DNA from: Candidatus Accumulibacter appositus
GTDB lineage: Bacteria > Pseudomonadota > Gammaproteobacteria > Burkholderiales > Rhodocyclaceae
Assembly (NCBI GenBank): GCA_000585055.1
Contig: JEMX01000030.1
Coordinates: 54,436 to 118,435 of the forward strand
DNA length: 64,000 bases
Direction of reading: 5' to 3'
Position numbers and translations under genes: made by a program
In this document: positions 1-7,401 of the stretch, piece by piece
How the letters are laid out: the number at the start of each line of letters is the position of its first letter
Position numbering within the stretch: position 1 is the first letter of the stretch
Notes under the pieces: model-generated
The model's input: the letters and a program-made list of their open reading frames with translations, nothing else
Database searches by the model: none
Told to the model about the DNA's origin: nothing

Positions 1-174
1 CGAAAGGTGCTCCCTGGGCGCGGATTGCGGGGCTGTGCTAGAGTCTCGGCCTCCTCGCCGGGGCAAGCACTCCATGCCGCGTGCACAACGCAAGCTCAAG
101 AAGCGGGCAGGGGGGAGCGTTTGCCGAGCGGCCGAGAAGCCGGGGACATTGGAACTTGCAGGGAGATTCACCAG

Positions 175-1083
175 ATGAGCGTCCGCGCTGACCTTTCACC
201 GTGGCTCGCTGGGCCGACGCCAGGACTCGTTGAAGGTGCGGTGCGCTGTGCCTCGGCTGCCGGTTTGCATCGCATGGCCTATAGCGAATGGGGCGAGCGC
301 GACAATCCGAACGTCCTGGTCTGCGCGCATGGCCTGACCCGCAACGGGCGCGATTTTGACGATCTGGCGCGGGCGATGGCTGCCGACTACCGCGTTATTT
401 GCCCCGATGTCGTCGGGCGCGGGCGTAGCGATTGGTTGCGCGATCCGTCGTACTACGTTTTTCCGCAGTACGTGGCCGACATGATGGTGCTGCTCGCTCG
501 CCTCGATGTGGATAGCGTCCATTGGCTGGGCACGTCGATGGGGGGGCTGATCGGCATGTGGATTGCCAGTCAGGACGATTCTCCGATTTCCCGCCTGGTG
601 CTCAACGATGTCGGCCCGCTGATTCCGGTGGCCTCCCTGCAGCTGATTGGCGACTACGTCGGCCGGGCACCGACGTTCGAGACCTACGAAGATGCCGAAA
701 AGTATGTGCGTCTGGTCAGCGAGCCCTTTGGTCACCTGACCGATACGCAATGGCAACACCTCACCGAGTACAGCTTGCAGCGGGCCGCCGATGGCCGCCT
801 CGAGATGCGCTACGACCCGGCCATCGGCGAGCCGTTCCGGCGCCAGCTCAGCGCCGGCGACGTTGATCTGTGGCCGATTTACGATGCCATTCGCTGCCCG
901 ACGCTGGTCGTTCGCGGCGCCGAGTCGGCGGTGCTGACGGGCGCGACGCTGCAGGAAATGGCGAGCCGCGGGCCGCGCCCGCAGACGGTCGAGATCGCCG
1001 GCATCGGACATGCGCCGATGTTTCTCGACGCGCTGCAGATCGGCGTGGTGCGCGATTTCCTGCGCATCGGCTTAGCCATCTGA
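175..1083 (+). CDS. alpha/beta-fold hydrolase
   Basis: Predicted 302-residue alpha/beta hydrolase, probably cytoplasmic because no signal peptide is visible. The nucleophile elbow GTSMGG (about residues 119-124, Ser121) follows an oxyanion-type AHGLTRNG segment (51-58). The C-terminal GIGHAPMF supplies the likely catalytic His (about 279). The expected acid is in VRGAESAV, where Glu or Asp could serve. An open frame extends upstream to position 7, but it is compositionally odd. The ATG at 175, preceded by GGGAG, gives a normal family length. The substrate cannot be inferred; esterase, lactonase and C-C hydrolase activities all share this architecture. It stands alone, convergent with sodC. 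Confidence 0.85.
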   Translation: MSVRADLSPWLAGPTPGLVEGAVRCASAAGLHRMAYSEWGERDNPNVLVCAHGLTRNGRDFDDLARAMAADYRVICPDVVGRGRSDWLRDPSYYVFPQYVADMMVLLARLDVDSVHWLGTSMGGLIGMWIASQDDSPISRLVLNDVGPLIPVASLQLIGDYVGRAPTFETYEDAEKYVRLVSEPFGHLTDTQWQHLTEYSLQRAADGRLEMRYDPAIGEPFRRQLSAGDVDLWPIYDAIRCPTLVVRGAESAVLTGATLQEMASRGPRPQTVEIAGIGHAPMFLDALQIGVVRDFLRIGLAI

Positions 1084-1203
1084 CGGCTGTCTGTCGTCGA
1101 TGGCGGCGCTCTTGCGGAGTGCGCCGCGGCGCGGAAGACAGGGCAGCGGAACGCTGGCCTGGGCCAGCATCCGCTGTTCGCGGATTTGTGGTCGCGTGGC
1201 CGA

Positions 1204-1725
1204 TCAGCCGCCGATCACGCCACAGGCGACACGAGCGCCACCGCCGCCGAGCGGTGCCGGGTCGTCCGAGTGATTGTCGCCGCCGGCGTGCAGCATCAGC
1301 GAACGGTTGCGCACCTCGGCGAGCTTCAGCCGTGGCGCCAGCACCGGGTTGCTGGCCGTTCCGTCGGCGGCAACGTAGAGCGCAGGCAAGTCACCGAGAT
1401 GCCCATCGCCCCAGGGCTCGCCATGCCGCTTCGTTTCCTGCGGATCGAAATGCCCGCCCGCCGCCAGCGCGGCGATCGCCACGCCATCCTTGTCAGCGGG
1501 GGTGCACGCCGGCTTTTCGTGTACGTGGAAGCCATGCAGACCAGGCGGCAAGCCCTTGAGCTGAGGATAGAAAGCCAGGCCGTACGGCGTTTCGACGATG
1601 CGCACCGTTCCGACGGCAGAGCCGACGCCCTGGCTGCTGGCCAGGTTGAGAGTAACGGTTGTTTCTGCGGCGAGGGCAAGGGCTGGGCACAGCAAGCAGG
1701 CGAGTACGCTAAGGGAAGCTTTCAT
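1204..1725 (-). CDS. sodC: Cu/Zn superoxide dismutase, periplasmic
   Basis: Converts superoxide to oxygen and peroxide in the periplasm. The 173-residue precursor has an N-terminal signal peptide ending near ALALAA (residues 15-20). Metal ligands are visible: GFHVHE (His67, His69), GGHFDP (His92), [14 protein letters not shown] (His101, His109, Asp112) and LMLHAGGDN (His146). Cys74 and Cys168 can form the family disulphide, and [12 protein letters not shown] is the usual C-terminal signature. The start has a clear AAGGAG ribosome-binding site. It is monocistronic and convergent with the upstream hydrolase. Confidence 0.96.
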   Translation of the reverse strand: MKASLSVLACLLCPALALAAETTVTLNLASSQGVGSAVGTVRIVETPYGLAFYPQLKGLPPGLHGFHVHEKPACTPADKDGVAIAALAAGGHFDPQETKRHGEPWGDGHLGDLPALYVAADGTASNPVLAPRLKLAEVRNRSLMLHAGGDNHSDDPAPLGGGGARVACGVIGG

Positions 1726-2172
1726 GGGTCACTCCTTGGGTGGGGAAGAGCGGTTTAGGTCTTACGCTGTGCGGCCGGTGCTGGTCAGCCCGCTGTGCGC
1801 CGCCATCGACGTGCGGGGATGGGCACCAGTCACGGAGAGAGCAGCGACCGAATTGAGGCTGCGGCCATCATAACGACTTGCCGAAGCCGAGCGCAAGGGC
1901 GCGAGCATGTGCCACTCGCGTGCCGCCGCGCGAGCGCGCCTTTCGCTTCACAGGCGGCGAGTTCTTCCGCTACGATGTCGATGAGCGGCCGCACGGGAGG
2001 CCAGCCAGAGCTCAGCACCCGCCGGTAATCGACGCCAGCAGCGCTGCGCTCAAGGGAGTCATCGCCGAGGGGCGTCGTCTGGAGCGCTGAGACCACACGT
2101 CGAGCACCTGGCGGCGTGCAAACTGGCTCGCTGACGAGCGGCAGGAAGACCACGGCAGCGATGCCTGTGCTT
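1726..2172. other. gene-free stretch, nothing recognised
   Basis: This lies between the sodC start and a dispersed repeat. Short open frames exist on both strands (the longest, about 107 codons, is on the minus strand at 1830-2153), but none has a convincing start or recognisable protein features. Some promoter for sodC must lie near 1726-1800, but no clear hexamers were seen. Confidence 0.4.
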
Positions 2173-2297
2173 TAACGGTCACGGCAGTCGAGACACCGCA
2201 GATCATGAAAGTCATGACCGCTCCCTCTTCCCCCGGCCCTTCTCCCGCAGAGGGGAGAAGGGGGGTTCGTGAGTCGCTTGCGCGACTTTCACATTAA
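2173..2297 (+). repeat. dispersed intergenic repeat, copy A
   Basis: A 125-bp element opening with TAACGGTCA and closing with GCGACTTTCACATTAA. Inside are an inverted pair CCCTTCTCCC / GGGGAGAAGG and a terminal hairpin GTCGC-TTGC-GCGAC. Matching copies lie at 19550-19753 (reverse), 55817-55940 and 58219-58346, and a right-end fragment lies at 21119-21145. This copy ends 9 nt before the panE start codon, so the panE ribosome-binding site abuts the element. Confidence 0.85.
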
Positions 2298-2306
2298 AGG
2301 AGCGAC

Positions 2307-3194
2307 ATGAAAATCGCAGTGATGGGCGCCGGTGCCGTTGGCTGTTACTACGGGGGCATGCTGGCCCGTGCGGGACATGCGGTGCAATTGATCGGCAGGG
2401 CGCAGCATGTGGCGGCCCTGTCTCGCGATGGCCTGCTGATGGATACACAGTCCTTCCAGGCGCAGGTGCCGGTAGAGGCCAGCACCGACGCCCGCGCCGT
2501 ACGCGGCGCGCGGCTGGTGCTTTGCTGCGTCAAGTCGCCGGATACGCAAAGCGCCGCTGCAGAAATGGCCCCCTACCTGGATCCCGACGCTTTCCTGCTC
2601 AGTCTGCAGAACGGCGTCGACAACGCCGAGCGCCTGCAAGCGGCGCTGCACCGGGAAGTCGCCCCGGCGGTCGTTTATGTGGCCACCGAAATGGCCGGCC
2701 CTGGCCTGGTCAAGCATCATGGCCGAGGAGAACTGGTTATCGGGCCGTCGTCATTCAGCGACGAGCTGCTCGAGCTGTTTGCCGCCGCCGCCGTGCCGGT
2801 CACTCTTTCAGACAACGTCACGGGCGCCCTCTGGGCCAAGCTGATCGTCAACTGCGCCTACAACGCCCTTTCCGCGATCACGCAGATCCCCTATGGTCGT
2901 CTGGTCCAAGGCGAAAGCGTCGAAGGCGTGCTGCGCGACCTTGTGCAGGAGTGTCTCGCCGTCGCCCACGCGGCCGGGGTCAGCGTCGCCGGTGACAGCT
3001 GGCAGGCCGTGCAGCAGATCGCGCGCAGCATGCCCGGCCAGCTCTCGTCAACGGCGCAGGATCTGGCGCGCCACAAGCCCAGCGAGATTGATTATCTCAA
3101 CGGCTACGTGTTGCGCAAAGGCGAGGAACTGGGCGTCGCGACGCCGGCCAATCGTGCCCTGTACGCCATCGTCAAACTGCTCGAATCACGCTAG
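2307..3194 (+). CDS. panE: 2-dehydropantoate 2-reductase (ketopantoate reductase)
   Basis: NADPH-dependent reduction of ketopantoate to pantoate in pantothenate/CoA synthesis. The 295-residue cytoplasmic protein begins with the Rossmann motif GAGAVGCYYG (residues 7-16). The catalytic Lys178 and Asn182 lie in LWAKLIVNCAYNALSAI, and SEIDYLNGYV near the C-terminus carries the conserved acidic residue. Length is normal for ApbA/PanE. The start has AAAGGAG directly after the dispersed repeat. Related ApbA-family enzymes can reduce other 2-oxoacids, so the exact substrate is an inference. Confidence 0.88.
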   Translation: MKIAVMGAGAVGCYYGGMLARAGHAVQLIGRAQHVAALSRDGLLMDTQSFQAQVPVEASTDARAVRGARLVLCCVKSPDTQSAAAEMAPYLDPDAFLLSLQNGVDNAERLQAALHREVAPAVVYVATEMAGPGLVKHHGRGELVIGPSSFSDELLELFAAAAVPVTLSDNVTGALWAKLIVNCAYNALSAITQIPYGRLVQGESVEGVLRDLVQECLAVAHAAGVSVAGDSWQAVQQIARSMPGQLSSTAQDLARHKPSEIDYLNGYVLRKGEELGVATPANRALYAIVKLLESR

Positions 3195-3246
3195 AGGCGC
3201 CTTGGGGAAGCTTGTCGGAGCGCCTGTTTCGGGCCAGCGAGCGGCA

Positions 3247-4077
3247 TCAGTAGCGTGCATCCTTCGGTTTGCCGCCTTTGCGCCAGTCGTTTTCCTTGCC
3301 GGCAAGGTCGGGGCGCGCTTGGGTGGTGAAAAAGGCGGCGACGTCGTAGGCTTCCTGGTCGGTGAGCGTGCCGCCCTGAGCGAGCGGCATGTTGGCTTTC
3401 ACGAACGCTGCCGCCGTGTCGAGTCGCGCCATGCCGGCGCCGATATTGAAAGCCTTGGGCCCCCACAGTGCGGGAAACATGTAGCTGCCATCGGGCTTGT
3501 TGAGGCCAGCGCCGTCAATACCATGGCAGGCGGCGCACTTCTGTGCGTAGATGCTCTTGCCTCTGGCCTTGTCCGGCGTTGCAGGGGCAAGGATTTTCTT
3601 GAAGCCGCGGCCGGCGCTATCCATCCCGGTCGGGACGCCTTGCGATAGCCACCACACATAGGACAGCACGCCGATCATTTCGGGGCTTTCCTCGGGCAAG
3701 GCCTTGCCGTTCATCGAACGCTCGAAGCAATCGTTGATCCGCGTCTGCAGGGCGTTCACGCTGGCGCTGCGCGAGCGGTACTCGGGAAACACGCCCCACA
3801 GGCCGACGAAGGGCGCTGCACCGGCGACCGTTCCACCGTTGAGGTGGCAGGACGAGCAATTAAGCCCGTTGCCAACGTAGGCCCTGGCCTGGCTCTGCGT
3901 GTCGGTCACCACTTTCTGGCCAAGCTTGATCGCCTCGCCCAGCGGGCCGGCAGGAATCGTGGATTCGGCCGGGACGCTGAATGGCCAGGTCTTCGGCCCA
4001 TCGGCAGCCTCTGCTCGCTGCAGCGGGCCGAGGGCCAGGGCAATCGGTACGGCGATCAGTGCGAGAAGTCCTTGCAT
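3247..4077 (-). CDS. TsdA-like dihaem cytochrome c (thiosulfate dehydrogenase family)
   Basis: A 276-residue exported protein with a signal peptide cleaved near AEA (residues 22-24) and two c-haem sites, CSSCH (74-78) and CAACH (181-185). The stretch from LNCSSCH through the FPEYRSRS region to INDCFERSMNG resembles TsdA, which oxidises thiosulfate to tetrathionate (or the reverse) in the periplasm. Cys117 in INDCFERSMNG is in the position expected for the unusual Cys haem ligand of that family. A longer in-frame extension exists, but the ATG at 4077 has a strong GGAGG site and starts exactly at the signal peptide. The sulfur substrate is inferred from family resemblance. Confidence 0.8.
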   Translation of the reverse strand: MQGLLALIAVPIALALGPLQRAEAADGPKTWPFSVPAESTIPAGPLGEAIKLGQKVVTDTQSQARAYVGNGLNCSSCHLNGGTVAGAAPFVGLWGVFPEYRSRSASVNALQTRINDCFERSMNGKALPEESPEMIGVLSYVWWLSQGVPTGMDSAGRGFKKILAPATPDKARGKSIYAQKCAACHGIDGAGLNKPDGSYMFPALWGPKAFNIGAGMARLDTAAAFVKANMPLAQGGTLTDQEAYDVAAFFTTQARPDLAGKENDWRKGGKPKDARY

Positions 4078-4172
4078 TCCTCGTTCCTCCAAAGCTTGAC
4101 CCGAAATCCGTGCGACTCTGCCAGCCATGCTACGCCGGCCAACGGTCGCCGCAGCCATCATAAGCGCTGTCT

Positions 4173-5420
4173 CTACCCATGATGGTCATTGGACAGGAAA
4201 AAATCGGCCGTCTCGAAGACTTGGCGCGGGAAGCGATGCCCTTTCCAGAGCAGATTGCGCTTCAGCACCAGGTCGAAGAGCAAGGGGTTATGATGCTGGA
4301 TCTCGGCGATGACCTGGGCCGTCCGAGCCTCAAGCAGACCGAGTCGTTGCAGCTGATAGAGAGAGAACAAGGGCACAATGCCAGTCAAGGGGTAATCGGA
4401 GCCGTTGAGCAGACGGTGGTGCAGATCTTCCGCAAGCAGCAGCGTTTGTAGCGCCTCCGGGGCGCGGTTGATCTGGGTAACCGCCGACAGATCGCCAAAT
4501 AGCAGCTTCTCGTGGGCGGGCTCGCGCATCATGGCCAGGAAAGCCTGGAAGTTGCGCAGGCCTCGGGACACTCCGCCGCCCTCTCCGCTATCCGCGCTTT
4601 CCCCCAGCGACGCACAATGTGCGACGATCACGCGCACACCATGTTCCAGCGGACGCCGCAGTCGCCGTGGATCGCCGTAGTCCTGATGCCCGCCGCCTTC
4701 CGCAGCCAGCTCATGACCAGCGTGGGTCAGCAGCGGCAGCTTCAGCCGCTGCAGGGTCTGGTAAAAGCGGTCGCAGCGCGGCGAAGCGGGATCCATGCCC
4801 ATCGCCGGCGGCAGCCATTTCACCGCCCGCGCACCGTTTGCGGCTGCCCATTCGAGCGCCTCGAGCGCATCGTCACGGTAGGGGTGAACCGAGCAGATCC
4901 ATTCCCAGTTGGCGCGCCTTGCCGCAACCGACCGGGTGTACTCATTGGCGACGAAAAAGGTACTCAACTCGGGGCGCCGCCGGCCGTCCAGGCCGTGGTT
5001 GTAATCGAAGGCGAGCAGCATCAGGTGCATGCCGCTATGCGGGGCGGTCAAACTGGCCAGGCGTTCGAGGAAGGAGGCGTCGCCGCCGACCGAGTCATCG
5101 ACGCAGGCAGCGTTGCTGTACAGCCTTTTTTGCAGGAACTGGGACGGGTGCCAGACGCTATCGAGCGCTGGATTGACCCATACCTTTGCCGGATCCGAGT
5201 CGCCGGTGCCGAGCAGATGAACATGGCAATCCCACAGCTTGGCGGGATCGAGACCAAGCAGGACATCTCTGACCAGCGGATGCTCGGCCAGCCGGTCGGG
5301 CAGAGCCGGCGCCAGGCAGAGGTTTCTCAGGCCGCGCAGCGGCAGCCAGTCGCGTCCCCACCACGCTGCACCGGTAGCAAAGCTCAGGGCGGCAGCACCA
5401 AGAAACCAACGCCTGTTCAT
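4173..5420 (-). CDS. exported amidohydrolase-fold (PF04909-like) metal-dependent hydrolase
   Basis: A 415-residue TIM-barrel hydrolase of the amidohydrolase-2 type. DCHVHLLG (His66, His68) begins the barrel. Later metal or active-site positions are VKWLPPAMGM, LLTHAGHE, VIVAHCAS and LLNGSDYPL. The N-terminus MNRRWFLGAAALSFATGAAWW looks like a Tat-like leader or membrane anchor (Arg-Arg pair and a hydrophobic run), suggesting export, which is uncommon for this family. It lies 95 bp upstream of the cytochrome on the same strand and may be co-transcribed with it. The substrate is unknown. Confidence 0.75.
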   Translation of the reverse strand: MNRRWFLGAAALSFATGAAWWGRDWLPLRGLRNLCLAPALPDRLAEHPLVRDVLLGLDPAKLWDCHVHLLGTGDSDPAKVWVNPALDSVWHPSQFLQKRLYSNAACVDDSVGGDASFLERLASLTAPHSGMHLMLLAFDYNHGLDGRRRPELSTFFVANEYTRSVAARRANWEWICSVHPYRDDALEALEWAAANGARAVKWLPPAMGMDPASPRCDRFYQTLQRLKLPLLTHAGHELAAEGGGHQDYGDPRRLRRPLEHGVRVIVAHCASLGESADSGEGGGVSRGLRNFQAFLAMMREPAHEKLLFGDLSAVTQINRAPEALQTLLLAEDLHHRLLNGSDYPLTGIVPLFSLYQLQRLGLLEARTAQVIAEIQHHNPLLFDLVLKRNLLWKGHRFPRQVFETADFFLSNDHHG

Positions 5421-5638
5421 TGCGGATTCGATGCTTTCATGTCCATGCCAACTGAAAGATCATAGCAACCGTTCTCGCTCGATGCGCGAGCAGGGTTCGT
5501 CGGCGAGCCTGGCGGGCAGAGGCCCGCGCAGCTTGATTACGGTGAGCAACGGCAAGGTCATGTTCTACGAATGAGCGCGCCGCGGCGAGGAAGCGGCGCG
5601 TGTCCTCCTGCCCTGCGTGTGCGCATCGCGCCGCGCGC

Positions 5639-6427
5639 CTACTGAAGGCCGCGCGCCGGTCGCCTGCGGGCTATCGGGTCCTGTCGGTAAAACGTGGCGA
5701 GCTGTTCGTAGAAGGCTGGATAGTGCGCACGCAGCGCTTCCGGCATCTCGAAGAAGGCCTCGCTCATGACGGCGAAGAACTCGCTCGGGTTCTCCGCCGC
5801 GTAGGGGTCGAAGACGGTGTCCTGAGCTCGCCCTTCCGCTGCATCGACCAGCGCGCAGAAGTCTTGGTAACTGTCACGCAAAATCTGCTGCCAGTCCGCT
5901 CGCGAGACCTCCGGCGGCAGGGCCGGGACGCCGTTCGCCTCGCCGCTGAGCATGTCCAGCTTGTGCGCGAACTCATGGATGACGACATTGTAGCCGGCAC
6001 CGGCCATTTGCGCGTCGCGCCAGGAAATCAGCAGCGGCCCACCCGCCCAGGCTTCGCCCGACGCCAGTTCCTGGTATTCGTGGACGATGCCGAATTCATC
6101 CTCGACGCTGCGCGGGATGACGAACTCGTCGGGGTATACGACGATGCCGACCCAGCCGCGGTAATAGTCGAGGCCGAGTTCGAGAATCGGCAGGCAGCCC
6201 TGGGCGGCGATCGAGACGCAGATCTCGTCGCTCAGTTGCAGGCCGCCGGCGACGGTGAACTCCTTCTCGGCGAGAAATTCCTGGGTCAGGGCGCGCAGCC
6301 TTCGCTGCTCGTCGGCCGCGAGTGCGGCGAGAAAAGGCAGTGCCGACACCACTTTCTGCCACAGGGCGTCGGGAATGGCGGCGGTTTGCGGCTGCTTTAG
6401 AAACCAGCCGATTAGCTTGCCGATCAT
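5639..6427 (-). CDS. mtfA: MtfA-type zinc-dependent peptidase (M90)
   Basis: A 262-residue protein of the MtfA family. In enterobacteria MtfA binds the repressor Mlc and has aminopeptidase activity. The zinc motif HEFAH is at residues 151-155 in VVIHEFAHKLDM, and a downstream Glu-rich helix ENPSEFFAVMSEAFFE supplies the expected third ligand. Length matches the family. Its ATG overlaps the stop of the EamA transporter by four bases (ATGA), implying translational coupling. Whether an Mlc partner exists here is unknown. Confidence 0.88.
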   Translation of the reverse strand: MIGKLIGWFLKQPQTAAIPDALWQKVVSALPFLAALAADEQRRLRALTQEFLAEKEFTVAGGLQLSDEICVSIAAQGCLPILELGLDYYRGWVGIVVYPDEFVIPRSVEDEFGIVHEYQELASGEAWAGGPLLISWRDAQMAGAGYNVVIHEFAHKLDMLSGEANGVPALPPEVSRADWQQILRDSYQDFCALVDAAEGRAQDTVFDPYAAENPSEFFAVMSEAFFEMPEALRAHYPAFYEQLATFYRQDPIARRRPARGLQ

Positions 6428-7329
6428 GGCGTTCTAAGCTTGCCCGGCGCGGCGGTGGTAAGGTAAATGCCGGCGAAGATCAGGGCAATGCCGAGGTAGT
6501 GGAAGGTGCGCGGAATTTCGGCGAGAAAGATGGCCGCCAAAATGGTCCCGAAGACCGGCATCAGGTGGATGAACAGGCTGGCCTTGCTGGCTCCGACCTC
6601 ACCGACAGCACGGTTGTAGAAGACGTAGCCAAGGAAGGCCGGGAAGACCCCAGTGTAGGCTATGCCGGCAAGCGCGCTGGCCGAGAGGTCGATCGTCTTT
6701 CCTTGGGAAATCTCCCAAGCATACGCAGGCGCAAGGGCGAGCAGGCCGACGACGATGAAGGCGGCGAGCAGCAGCATCGGGTCTACGCCGACCGGCCGCC
6801 ATTGCAGGCCGATAGTGTACAGCGCCCAGGTGAAAACGGCGGCCAGCATCCACAGGTCGCCGATATTCAGACTGAGATGGGCCAGCGTCTGCACCTCTCC
6901 GCGGCAGACGATGATTGTCACCCCGAGCAGCGAGAGCAGCACCCCGAGCCATTCGATAGCCTGCAGGTGCTTCTTGAGGAAGGCCCACGACAGGGCAATG
7001 GTGGCGATCGGGATGAAGGAATTGAGCAAAACGGCATTGGTCGCCGCGGTGTAGTTCAGGGCGGTGTAAGCCAGCGTGTTGTAGAAGCCGACGCCGAGCA
7101 GACCGAGGATGACGACCGCCTTCCAGCTGCTGCGCAACTGCGGCCACTGGCTACGCAGATGCGGCAGCGCGAGCGGGAGAACCAGTGCCAGCGCGATCGC
7201 CCAGCGCCAGAATGACAGTGACAGCGGAGGCACCTGATCGCGGATGGCGCGACCGAGAACCATGTTGCCGGACCAGAACAGGACGGTCAACGCGAGCAGC
7301 AGGTAGGGGTGTTGCAGGCGGGCGAACAT
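6424..7329 (-). CDS. EamA/DMT-family transporter
   Basis: A 301-residue inner-membrane protein with about ten hydrophobic segments arranged as two EamA repeats, beginning LLLALTVLFWSGNMVLGRAI, the usual first helix of this family. Members export amino acids or other metabolites; the substrate is not predictable. It is divergent from relA with about 70 bp between start codons and is followed by mtfA with a 4-bp overlap. Confidence 0.85.
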   Translation of the reverse strand: MFARLQHPYLLLALTVLFWSGNMVLGRAIRDQVPPLSLSFWRWAIALALVLPLALPHLRSQWPQLRSSWKAVVILGLLGVGFYNTLAYTALNYTAATNAVLLNSFIPIATIALSWAFLKKHLQAIEWLGVLLSLLGVTIIVCRGEVQTLAHLSLNIGDLWMLAAVFTWALYTIGLQWRPVGVDPMLLLAAFIVVGLLALAPAYAWEISQGKTIDLSASALAGIAYTGVFPAFLGYVFYNRAVGEVGASKASLFIHLMPVFGTILAAIFLAEIPRTFHYLGIALIFAGIYLTTAAPGKLRTP

Positions 7330-7389
7330 CGGCGGCAGCGGGAAGGGGACGGCAAACGCGCATTATGCCTGACGCACTGGCGAGTCCAT

Positions 7390-7395
7390 TATAAT
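7390..7395 (+). promoter_or_regulatory. perfect -10 hexamer just upstream of relA start
   Basis: TATAAT lies only 6 nt before the relA ATG at 7402. No Shine-Dalgarno sequence lies between them. A poor -35 candidate (CTGACG at 7369-7374, 15-bp spacer) is present. If used, transcription would begin at or next to the ATG. Confidence 0.5.
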
Positions 7396-7401
7396 TGGCT
7401 T

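Noticed and set aside
1830..2153. Minus-strand 107-codon frame upstream of sodC
   Set aside because: It has no RBS, no recognisable motif and a poor composition. Left as gene-free DNA.
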